Source: Bradyrhizobium sp. SZCCT0148 (GTDB lineage: Bacteria > Pseudomonadota > Alphaproteobacteria > Rhizobiales > Xanthobacteraceae). From it: a stretch of 64,000 nucleotides of DNA. Shown in pieces: positions 54,671 through 62,443 of the stretch; within the stretch, counting starts at the first letter, position 1; the number at the start of each line of letters is the position of its first letter. The stretch covers positions 233,009 through 297,008 of the forward strand of contig NZ_JAFCKT010000007.1 of NCBI RefSeq assembly GCF_018129985.1, given 5' to 3'. The notes beneath the pieces were generated by a model. It worked only from the letters and a program-made list of their open reading frames with translations, had not been told where the DNA came from and made no database searches. Made by a program: the position numbers and the translations under genes.

Positions 54671-56962
54671 TTAGCGGAGCAGCTGCAGCACGCTCTGTTG
54701 CGACTGGTTGGCCAGCGAGAGCGCGGACACCGCGATCGACTGGCGGGTCGACAGCGCCTGGCTGTTGGCCGCTTCCTCGTTGGTGTCGGCCAGCGTCAAA
54801 TTGGACGAGCCGGTTTGCAGCACGTTGATCAGGTTCTTGGAGAAGTCCTGACGCACCTGCACGATCGAGAGGTTCGATCCCAGCGATGATCCTTCCGAGC
54901 GCAGCCTGCTCGAGGCGGCATTCAGGCTGGCCAGCACCTTGTTGGTGGCGCCGTTGTCGATGAAGTCCGTGCCGGGAACGAGATTGCTGAGGCCGAGGCC
55001 GGCCGCGTTGAACACGACGCCGTTGATGCCGAGCGTGGAGCTGCCGGTCTCGTTGAAGACCAGCTTCAGCGTGTCGCCGTTGAGCAGGTTGATGCCGTTG
55101 AAGGACGAGTCCTGCGAGGTCGTGTCGATCTGCGCCAGGATGTTGTTGAACTGGCTGACCAGGCTCGAACGCGCGGTCTGCGCGACGGGATCCTGAACCG
55201 GCGGCTGCGCGGTGGTGAAGGCGAGCACGCCGGTGAGCGTACCGCCGACCGCGCCGCCCGCGGCCGTCGAGCCGAGCGTCGAGGACGCGTATTCGTTGAC
55301 GGTGGTGACCGTCAGCACGCCGTTGGCATCGATCGTCGCCGTCAGGTGGTTGGCCTGCAGCTGCACATTGAGCTGGTCGAGCGTCTTGACGGTGCCGTTG
55401 GTGCCGTCGCCGAAGGTGACGTTCACCGGCGTGCCGCCGTTGAAGGAGGAGAAGGTCAGAGTCTTGCCGCTGACGCCGCCGACGCCGGAGGTGCGCGCCG
55501 CGGTGAAGGCGGTCGCCGTTCCCGTGTTGCCGCTGAGGCCGAACGCGCTGAGGGCGTTGCCGGTGCCGGTGATCGAGAGATCGGAGTTGATGCCGGTGGA
55601 GAGCGCAAGCTGACCGCTGCTGTTGACCGAGGACGGAATCTGGCCCGCGGTGGTCGACAGCGTCGCCGCACCGTTGAAGATGTTCGCGGTCTTGACGCCG
55701 GTGGCGAGGTCGACCGCGTTGAGCAGGTCGGTCAGCGTCGCGCTCTGGATATAGACGGTCGAGTTGCCGTTGCCGTCGGTGACGACGTTGCCGTTGACGC
55801 CATAGCCGGTGGCCACGCTCGCCGCCGATTGCGGCGTCTGCGCATTCTTGAATGTGATGGTGTGGCCGTCGATGTTCAGGGTCGAGCCGTCTTGAACGAG
55901 AGTGCCGAGCGAGCCGGCGGTCGTCGAGCGGGCCGCGGTGACGTTGGCATTGCCGGCGCCGGTCGCGGCGGTGAGACCAAGCGCCTTGAGGAAATCGGCC
56001 TTTCCGGTCACGCTCAGATCGGCGCCGGTCGAGCTCTTCAGCGTCGTCGCGCCCGCCGTGATGGAGGATGCGACCTGCAGCGTGCCGACGGGACCGGCCG
56101 CACCGCTGACCGCGATCGTCGCCGCCCCCGCACTGATCGTCGCGGTCTTGACGCCGCTGGCGAGGTCGATCGCACTGAGGACATCGTTGATGGTTGCCCC
56201 GGGGGCAGCCGGCGTTCCTTCATAGACGATCGAATTGCCGTTGCCGTCCGTGGCGATGTGCCCGCTGGCGTCGAGGCCCCAGCCGGTCGGCTGCGTGCTC
56301 GGCGCAACGCCGGTGCGGAAGGTGATGGTCTTGCCGTTCACCGTGATGGTGTCGCCGTCCGCAGGCGCGCTGCTGAATGTGGTGGAGGTGGTGGTGCCGA
56401 CCAGCGTGGCGGTGCCGGACAGCGCGGTGGTGCCGTCGGCCGCGGTCACCGCCGTGCCGGTGAAGGCCCCAGCGGTCGAACCGAGGGAGGCGCCAAGCGC
56501 GGCAGTTCCGGTGACCGGGGTCACGCCACCGGCTGCACCGGTATAGAGCACGTTGCTCTTCGCGGTCGCGCTGGCATAGGAGGTCGTGCCGCGCAAATCG
56601 GCCGGGGTCGCCCCGGGAATGGTGGTCGAGACGTTGGATTTGGTGGAGTAGCCGACCGTGGTCTGCAGCGCCTGGTTGGCGATCGACTTGGCGCTGTCGA
56701 TCAGTTTCTGCAGCGAGGTGATGCCGGTGTTGGCGGCCTGCAGCACCTGGACACCGTTGTTGATGCCGTCCAGCAGGTTGCTGATGTCGCTCGCCCGGTT
56801 GTCCAGCCCCTGCGCCGTGAAGAAGTTGGTGGGGTTGTCGAGCGCGGTGTTGACCTTCTTGCCGGTCGACAGCCGCTCCTGCGTCGTGGCCAGCAAGTCG
56901 GCCGTCGACTGCAGCGACAACAGGTTCTGGCGAACGGACGCCGAGAGAACGATGTTGGACAT
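54671..56962 (-). CDS. fliC: Flagellin (long form), copy 1
   Basis: 763 residues. D0/D1 ends: VLSASVRQNLLSLQSTADLL ATTQERLSTGKKVN at the start and SIAVSALSLANQSQQSVLQL LR at the end. About 400 residues of surface-exposed middle region contain two ~130-residue repeats (about 201-330 and 357-486), each with a VNGKTITF/IDGHTITF strand, TDGNGNS-VY, LLNAVDLATGVKT and DLSITG segment, then a third related stretch near 501-560. Most diverged of the four (starts MSNIV). Secreted filament subunit; size fits the thick subpolar filament of Bradyrhizobium. CtrA-type boxes precede it. Confidence 0.96.
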   Translation of the reverse strand: MSNIVLSASVRQNLLSLQSTADLLATTQERLSTGKKVNTALDNPTNFFTAQGLDNRASDISNLLDGINNGVQVLQAANTGITSLQKLIDSAKSIANQALQTTVGYSTKSNVSTTIPGATPADLRGTTSYASATAKSNVLYTGAAGGVTPVTGTAALGASLGSTAGAFTGTAVTAADGTTALSGTATLVGTTTSTTFSSAPADGDTITVNGKTITFRTGVAPSTQPTGWGLDASGHIATDGNGNSIVYEGTPAAPGATINDVLSAIDLASGVKTATISAGAATIAVSGAAGPVGTLQVASSITAGATTLKSSTGADLSVTGKADFLKALGLTAATGAGNANVTAARSTTAGSLGTLVQDGSTLNIDGHTITFKNAQTPQSAASVATGYGVNGNVVTDGNGNSTVYIQSATLTDLLNAVDLATGVKTANIFNGAATLSTTAGQIPSSVNSSGQLALSTGINSDLSITGTGNALSAFGLSGNTGTATAFTAARTSGVGGVSGKTLTFSSFNGGTPVNVTFGDGTNGTVKTLDQLNVQLQANHLTATIDANGVLTVTTVNEYASSTLGSTAAGGAVGGTLTGVLAFTTAQPPVQDPVAQTARSSLVSQFNNILAQIDTTSQDSSFNGINLLNGDTLKLVFNETGSSTLGINGVVFNAAGLGLSNLVPGTDFIDNGATNKVLASLNAASSRLRSEGSSLGSNLSIVQVRQDFSKNLINVLQTGSSNLTLADTNEEAANSQALSTRQSIAVSALSLANQSQQSVLQLLR

Positions 56963-57056
56963 TGGCGAGTCTTCCTCTTGAACCGGATACGAATCGGCCG
57001 CGCGGTCTCGAAAGCGGGCTTTTGTCCAGTTTTAGGAGCTGTCCTTTAAAGTATGG

Positions 57057-57095
57057 TTAACGCCGGTTTAAGAGACACGGTTAATGGCTGGTGAA
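57057..57095. promoter_or_regulatory. Two tandem CtrA-type boxes before flagellin 1
   Basis: TTAACGCCGGTTTAA (57057-57071), a perfect site, and TTAATGGCTGGTGAA (57081-57095), one base off, 24 bases apart. 95 bases upstream of the flagellin start. Confidence 0.65.
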
Positions 57096-57118
57096 CGCCT
57101 TTAGCCCTCTCGGAACGC

Positions 57119-57153
57119 AAAAAAGGGCGGCGGGGCAAATGGCCCCGCCGCCC
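57119..57153 (-). terminator. Terminator of flagellin gene 2
   Basis: Perfect 12-bp stem GGGCGGCGGGGC/GCCCCGCCGCCC with a 5-base loop and TTTTTT on the minus strand; TTTTA on the other side makes it two-way. Confidence 0.9.
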
Positions 57154-57178
57154 GGTTTTATTTAGTAATTTCAGCTAC

Positions 57179-59461
57179 TTAGCGGAGCAGCTGGAGTACG
57201 CTCTGCTGCGAGGTGTTGGCCAGCGACAGCGCGGAGACCGCGATGGACTGGCGGGTCGACAGCGCCTGGCTGTTGGCCGCCTCGACGTTGGTGTCGGCCA
57301 AAGTCAGGTTGGACGAGCCGGTTTGCAGCACGTTGATCAGGTTCTTGTTGAAGTCCTGACGGATCTGCACGACCGAGAGGTTGGAGCCCAGGGCCGAGGC
57401 CTCCGAGCGCAGCGTGCTCGACGCGGCGTTCAGGTTGGTCAAAACCCTGTTGGCCGCGGCGTTGTCGATGAAGTCGACGCCGACCGTCAGCGCGGCAAGG
57501 CCCAGACCCTTCGAGTTGTAGGTCACACCGGTGATGTTCAGGCTCGACTTGCCGGTCTCGTCGAACACCAGCTTGAGCTGGTCGCCGTTCAAGAGGTTGA
57601 CGCCGTTGAACGAGGAGTCCTGCGAGGTGGTGTCGATCTGGTTCAGGATGTTGTTGTACTGGGACACCAGATTGGCACGCGCCGTCTGGGCGACCGCATC
57701 CTGGACGGGGTTGGAAGCCGTCGAGAAGGTCAGTGCCGTGGTGAGCGTGCCGCCGATTGCGCCGCCGGCAGTCGTCGAGCCGAGCGTCGAGGACGCATAG
57801 TCGTTGGAGGCGGTGATGGTCAGCAGGCCGTTGGCGTCGATCGTCGCGGACAGGTTGTTGGCCTGAAGCTTCGAGTTGAGCTGATCGAGCGTCTTGACCG
57901 TGCCGTTGGTGCCGTCGCCGAAGGTGACGTTGACCGCCGTGCCGCCGTTGAAGGAGGAGAAGGTCAAGGTCTTGCCGCTGAGGCCGCCGATGCCGGACGT
58001 GCGGGCGGCGGAAAACGCCGTTGCGTTGCCGGTGTTTCCGGCGAGGCCGAACACGTTCAGCGCATTGCCGGTGCCGGTGATCGACAGATCGGCGTTGATG
58101 CCGGTCGAGATCTTGAGCTGACCGGAGGTGTTGATCGTCGAGTTCGACTGACCGGTGCCGGTTGCAAGCGTCGCGGTGCCGTTGGCGTTGATGGTCGCCG
58201 TCTGCACGCCGGTGGCAAGATCGATCGCCTTCAGCACGTCGTTGACCGTGCCGGCCTGCAGATAGACGATCGAATTGCCGTTGCCGTCGGTGATGACGTT
58301 GCCGTTCGCGCCATAACCGCTCGGAACACTGGGAGCACCGGTCGAACCCGGCACCGGCGCGTTCTTGAAGGTGATGACGTGACCGTCGACGTTCAACGTC
58401 GAACCGTCGGCAATCGTCGCACCCAGCGAGGCCGCGGTCGTTGTCCGGTTGACCTCGATGTTAGCGTTGCCTGCACCCGTCGCCGTGGTCAGGGCGAGCG
58501 CCTTGAGCAGGTCGGCCTTGCCGGTGACGCTCAGATCCGCGCCTGTCGAACTCCTCAGCGTGACGGCGCCGCCGGCAACGGTCGAGGCAGTCTGGCCGAC
58601 GCTCGTGGCGATCGTCGCAGCACCGGAGCTGATGGACACCGTCTTGACGCCGCTGGCCAAATCGATTGCGGTCAACAGATCGTTGACGGTCGCAGCCGGG
58701 GTGCCCGCGGTGCCGAGATAGACCGTGGTGTTGCCGCTGCCATCGGTGACGAGGTTGCCGCTGACGCCCGAGCCGGACGCAACCGCCGTCGAGGCCGGAG
58801 CTGAACCGCTGCGGAAGGTGATGGTCTTGCCGTTCACCGTCAGCGTGTCGCCGTCGGCAGGCTGGGCCACCCCGGCAAGGCCGGTCGCCGTCGTGCCGTT
58901 GGTGGCGATCAGGGTGATGGTGCCTTCGAGGGTCGTCGTACCGGCCGCGCCGGTCGTTGCGCCAGTGCTTGCGAACACGCCGATGGTGGCGCCGAGCGTC
59001 GTGGTGCCGTTCGCCGCAGTGGTGCCGCCGGCCGTCCCGTTATACAGCACGTTGCTGCTCGCGGTGGCGCTGGCAAAGCTCGTCGTGCCACGCAGGTCAG
59101 CCGCGGTCGCACCGGCGATCGTGGTGGAGACGTTGGACTTGGTGGAGTAGCCGACCGTGGTCTGCAGCGCCTGGTTGGCGATCGACTTCGCGGAGTCGAT
59201 CAGTTTCTGCAGCGAGGTCAGGCCGGTGTTGGCGGCCTGCAGCACCTGCACGCCGTTGGCGATGCCGTCGAGCAGATTGTTGATGTCGCTGGCGCGGTTG
59301 TCGAGCGACTGGGCGGTGAAGAAGTTGGTGGGATTGTCGAGCGCCGAGTTGACGCTTCTGCCGGTCGACAGACGATTCTGTGTGGTGGCGAGAAGATCGG
59401 CGGTGGACTGGAGAGAGAGGAGGTTCTGGCGAACCGACGCAGAGAGAACAATACCGGACAT
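57179..59461 (-). CDS. fliC: Flagellin (long form), copy 2
   Basis: 760 residues, starting MSGIVLSASVRQNLLSLQST and ending in the same conserved C-terminus as copy 1. Same two internal repeats (VNGKTITFRSG near 208; VDGHVITFKNA near 357). Close to copies 3 and 4, with most changes in short Thr/Gly/Ala-rich loops near residues 135-200. Own upstream region and own terminator, so each array member is a separate transcription unit. Confidence 0.96.
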   Translation of the reverse strand: MSGIVLSASVRQNLLSLQSTADLLATTQNRLSTGRSVNSALDNPTNFFTAQSLDNRASDINNLLDGIANGVQVLQAANTGLTSLQKLIDSAKSIANQALQTTVGYSTKSNVSTTIAGATAADLRGTTSFASATASSNVLYNGTAGGTTAANGTTTLGATIGVFASTGATTGAAGTTTLEGTITLIATNGTTATGLAGVAQPADGDTLTVNGKTITFRSGSAPASTAVASGSGVSGNLVTDGSGNTTVYLGTAGTPAATVNDLLTAIDLASGVKTVSISSGAATIATSVGQTASTVAGGAVTLRSSTGADLSVTGKADLLKALALTTATGAGNANIEVNRTTTAASLGATIADGSTLNVDGHVITFKNAPVPGSTGAPSVPSGYGANGNVITDGNGNSIVYLQAGTVNDVLKAIDLATGVQTATINANGTATLATGTGQSNSTINTSGQLKISTGINADLSITGTGNALNVFGLAGNTGNATAFSAARTSGIGGLSGKTLTFSSFNGGTAVNVTFGDGTNGTVKTLDQLNSKLQANNLSATIDANGLLTITASNDYASSTLGSTTAGGAIGGTLTTALTFSTASNPVQDAVAQTARANLVSQYNNILNQIDTTSQDSSFNGVNLLNGDQLKLVFDETGKSSLNITGVTYNSKGLGLAALTVGVDFIDNAAANRVLTNLNAASSTLRSEASALGSNLSVVQIRQDFNKNLINVLQTGSSNLTLADTNVEAANSQALSTRQSIAVSALSLANTSQQSVLQLLR

Positions 59462-59541
59462 GACTCTTTACCCTTCTGGCTTACGCGTCTTCGTTCGATC
59501 GCTTCTGGATCGAGTGACGAGCCAAGCGTGCCGTGACATGG

Positions 59542-59556
59542 CTAACAAAGGGTGAA
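59542..59556 (-). promoter_or_regulatory. Conserved box upstream of flagellin 2
   Basis: Minus strand TTCACCCTTTGTTAG followed by CCATG; 81 bases before the start. The same TTCA-N2-CTTTGTTAGCC occurs before copy 3. It resembles a weak CtrA box (TTCA-N7-TTAG). The rest of the 340-base gap holds only the terminator of copy 3 and a TTAACCATAACC stretch at 59664. Confidence 0.5.
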
Positions 59557-59748
59557 GCGCGTGTGCGCAACCTTAAGCGCCGGTTCACCATAACCGCGCC
59601 GAGAGTCCTTCCACAGTTCGCAATCTCTCTGAAATCATTGGAAATTCCCGGCGCTTACGCTCCATTAACCATAACCGCTGGTTACTTTTGATGGTTACTT
59701 TTTCAAGCACCCCTGCCCTTCGCTCACTCGCGTTCAGCCAAAAAGAAA

Positions 59749-59772
59749 GCGGCGGGGCCGAAGCCCCGCCGC
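59749..59772 (-). terminator. Terminator of flagellin gene 3
   Basis: GCGGCGGGGC and GCCCCGCCGC around CGAA (plus strand) or TTCG (minus strand), an extra-stable tetraloop; TTTC TTTTT follows on the minus strand. Same hairpin as after copy 4. Confidence 0.9.
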
Positions 59773-59801
59773 CTGATCTTGCTTGCGATGCGGTCCGCGA
59801 T

Positions 59802-62084
59802 TTAGCGGAGCAGCTGCAGCACGCTCTGCTGCGACTGGTTGGCCAGCGACAGCGCGGAGACCGCGATGGACTGGCGGGTCGACAGCGCCTGGCTGTTGGC
59901 CGCTTCGACGTTGGTGTCGGCCAGCGTCAGGTTGGACGAACCGGTCTGCAGCACGTTGATCAGGTTCTTGTTGAAGTCCTGACGAACCTGCACGATCGTG
60001 AGGTTCGAGCCCAGAGCCGAAGCTTCCGAGCGCAGCGTGCTGGATGCCGAGTTGAGGTTGGTCAGCACCTTGTTGGTGGCAGCGTTGTCGATGAAGTCGA
60101 CACCGCTGGTCAGCGCAGCGAGGCCCAGACCCTTCGAGTTGTAGGTCACGCCGGTGATGCTGAGGCTCGATTTCGCAGTCTCGTCGAACACCAGCTTGAG
60201 CTGGTCACCGTTCAGCAGGTTGACGCCGTTGAACGAGGAGTCCTGGGCCGTCGAGTCGATCTGCTGGAGGATGTTGTTGTACTGGTTGACCAGGTTGGCA
60301 CGGGAGGTCTGTGCAACCGTGTCCTGGACGGGGCTGGAAGCCGTCGAGAATGTCAGCGCCGTGGTCAGCGTGCCGCCGATCGCACCGCCAGCGGCGGTCG
60401 ATCCGATCGTCGAGGACGCGTAGTCGTTGGTGGTCGAGACCGTCAGCAGGCCGTTGGCGTCGATCGTCGCCGTCAGGTTGTTGGCCTGAAGCTTCGAGTT
60501 CAACTGATCGAGCGTCTTGACCGTGCCGTTGGTGCCGTCGCCGAAGGTGACGTTGACCGCCGTGCCGCCATTGAAGGAGGAGAAGGTCAAGGTCTTGCCG
60601 GTGAGGCCGCCAACGCCCGAGGTGCGCGCCGCGGTGAACGCGGTCGAGGTCCCGGTGTTGCCGGCGAAGCCTAGCACGTTCAACGCATTGCCTGTGCCCG
60701 TAACCGACAGATCGGCGTTGACGCCGGTCGAGATCTTGAGCTGGCCGGAGGCGTTGATCGACGAGTTGGTCTGGCCGGAGGCCGTCGCAAGCGTCGCGGT
60801 GCCGTTGGCGTTGACCGTCGCGGTCTGGACGCCGGTGGCGAGGTCGATCGCCTTCAGCACGTCGTTGACCGTACCGCCCTGCAGGTAGACCGTCGAGTTG
60901 CCGGCGCCGTCGGTGAGGACGTTGCCGCTCGCACCGAACCCGCTCGGAACGCTCGGAGCACCGGTCGAACCCGGGATCGGCGCGTTCTTGAAGGTGATGA
61001 CGTGACCGTCGACGTTCAGCGTCGAGCCGTCCGTAATCGTCGCACCCAGCGAGGACGAGCTCGAGGTCCGGTTGACGTTGACGGTAGCGTTGCCGCCGCC
61101 GACAGCCGTGCTTAGACCGAGAGCATTGAGCAAGTCGGCCTTGCCGGTGACGCTCAGATCAGCACCCGTCGAGCTCTTCAGCGTGACTGCGCTCGCAGCG
61201 ACACTCGAGGCTGTCTGGTTGGCGCTGGTCGCGAGTGTCGCGGCACCCGAACTGATGGACACCGTCTTGACGCCGCTGGCGAGATCGATCGCGCTCAACA
61301 GGTCGTTGACGGTCGCAGCCGGCGTGCCGGCGGTGCCGAGATAGACGGTGCTGTTGCCGTTGCCGTCGGTGACGAGGTTGCCGCTGACGCCCGAACCGGT
61401 CGGAACGGCGGTTGTCGCCGGAGCCGTACCGCTGCGGAAGGTGATGGTCTTGCCGTTCACCGTCAGCGTGTCGCCGTCAGCCGGCTGGGCCACGCCGGCA
61501 AGGCCGGTCGCGGTGGTGCCGTTGGTGGCGATCAGGGTGATGGTGCCGGTCAGGGCCGTGGTGCCGCCGGCGCCGGTCGTTGCGGTGGTGCCGGTGAAGG
61601 AGCCGATGGTGGCGCCGAGCGTCGTGGTGCCGCTCGCCGCGGTGGTGCCGCCGGCCGCGCCGCTGAACAGCACGTTGCTGCTCGCAGTCGCACTGGCGTA
61701 CGAGGTGGTGCCGCGCAGGTCGGCCGCCGTCGCACCCGAGATGGTGGTCGAGACGTTCGACTTGGTGGAGTAACCGACGGTGGTCTGCAGCGCCTGGTTG
61801 GCGATCGACTTCGCGGAGTCGATCAGCTTCTGCAGCGAGGTGATGCCGGTGTTGGCGGCCTGCAGCACCTGCACGCCGTTGGCGATGCCGTCGAGCAGGT
61901 TGTTGATGTCGCTGGCACGGTTGTCGAGCGACTGGGCGGTGAAGAAGTTGGTGGGATTGTCCAGGGCCGAGTTGACGCTCTTGCCGGTCGACAGACGGCT
62001 TTGGGTGGTGGCGAGAAGATCAGCGGTGGACTGGAGGGACAGCAGGTTCTGACGAACCGACGAGGAGAGAACAATACCGGACAT
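59802..62084 (-). CDS. fliC: Flagellin (long form), copy 3
   Basis: 760 residues, same architecture: conserved D0/D1 ends, two central ~130-residue repeats and the SSFNGGTAVNVTFGDGTNGT segment. Starts MSGIVLSSSVRQNLLSLQST. Very similar to copy 4 across the shared 518 residues. Terminator 29 bases after the stop. Confidence 0.96.
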   Translation of the reverse strand: MSGIVLSSSVRQNLLSLQSTADLLATTQSRLSTGKSVNSALDNPTNFFTAQSLDNRASDINNLLDGIANGVQVLQAANTGITSLQKLIDSAKSIANQALQTTVGYSTKSNVSTTISGATAADLRGTTSYASATASSNVLFSGAAGGTTAASGTTTLGATIGSFTGTTATTGAGGTTALTGTITLIATNGTTATGLAGVAQPADGDTLTVNGKTITFRSGTAPATTAVPTGSGVSGNLVTDGNGNSTVYLGTAGTPAATVNDLLSAIDLASGVKTVSISSGAATLATSANQTASSVAASAVTLKSSTGADLSVTGKADLLNALGLSTAVGGGNATVNVNRTSSSSSLGATITDGSTLNVDGHVITFKNAPIPGSTGAPSVPSGFGASGNVLTDGAGNSTVYLQGGTVNDVLKAIDLATGVQTATVNANGTATLATASGQTNSSINASGQLKISTGVNADLSVTGTGNALNVLGFAGNTGTSTAFTAARTSGVGGLTGKTLTFSSFNGGTAVNVTFGDGTNGTVKTLDQLNSKLQANNLTATIDANGLLTVSTTNDYASSTIGSTAAGGAIGGTLTTALTFSTASSPVQDTVAQTSRANLVNQYNNILQQIDSTAQDSSFNGVNLLNGDQLKLVFDETAKSSLSITGVTYNSKGLGLAALTSGVDFIDNAATNKVLTNLNSASSTLRSEASALGSNLTIVQVRQDFNKNLINVLQTGSSNLTLADTNVEAANSQALSTRQSIAVSALSLANQSQQSVLQLLR

Positions 62085-62162
62085 TGAGTGTTACCCTTCT
62101 GGTACGCAACGCAACTAACTTCGATTAGGATTAATCGATGCCGGGACGGTGAACGCAGACGG

Positions 62163-62177
62163 CTAACAAAGCATGAA
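62163..62177 (-). promoter_or_regulatory. Conserved box upstream of flagellin 3
   Basis: Minus strand TTCATGCTTTGTTAG, 79 bases before the start, matching the box before copy 2. The surrounding gap 62085-62443 (359 bases) also holds the copy 4 terminator; no ORF is supported. Confidence 0.5.
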
Positions 62178-62390
62178 GCGTGTCGCGGCAGGCTTTGGCC
62201 GGATTCACCATACGCACGTTCGCAGCAAAAACGTGCCCGCTTATATCGTCATGAAAGCATGACGCTTTTCGGTGCAGCGACGAAGCGTTTGCGACTTGTC
62301 AACCATAACTCAGAGTGAGCAATTGGCTGCATTCGATTGCGTCATTCCCATCTCTCCGGCGGCATTCTGATGCCAGCGCAAAAAACGAAA

Positions 62391-62414
62391 GCGGCGGGGC
62401 CGAAGCCCCGCCGC
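62391..62414 (-). terminator. Terminator of flagellin gene 4
   Basis: Same GCGGCGGGGC-CGAA-GCCCCGCCGC hairpin as after copy 3, with TTTCGTTTTTT on the minus strand. Confidence 0.9.
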
Positions 62415-62443
62415 CTGATCTTGCTTGCGATGTGGTCCGCGAC

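Noticed and set aside
55346..60674. Long plus-strand frames opposite the flagellin genes (for example 55346-57049, 57323-58804, 59688-60674)
   Set aside because: They repeat with the flagellin array because the sense genes are repeated; Val/Ala/Arg-rich with no start signals.
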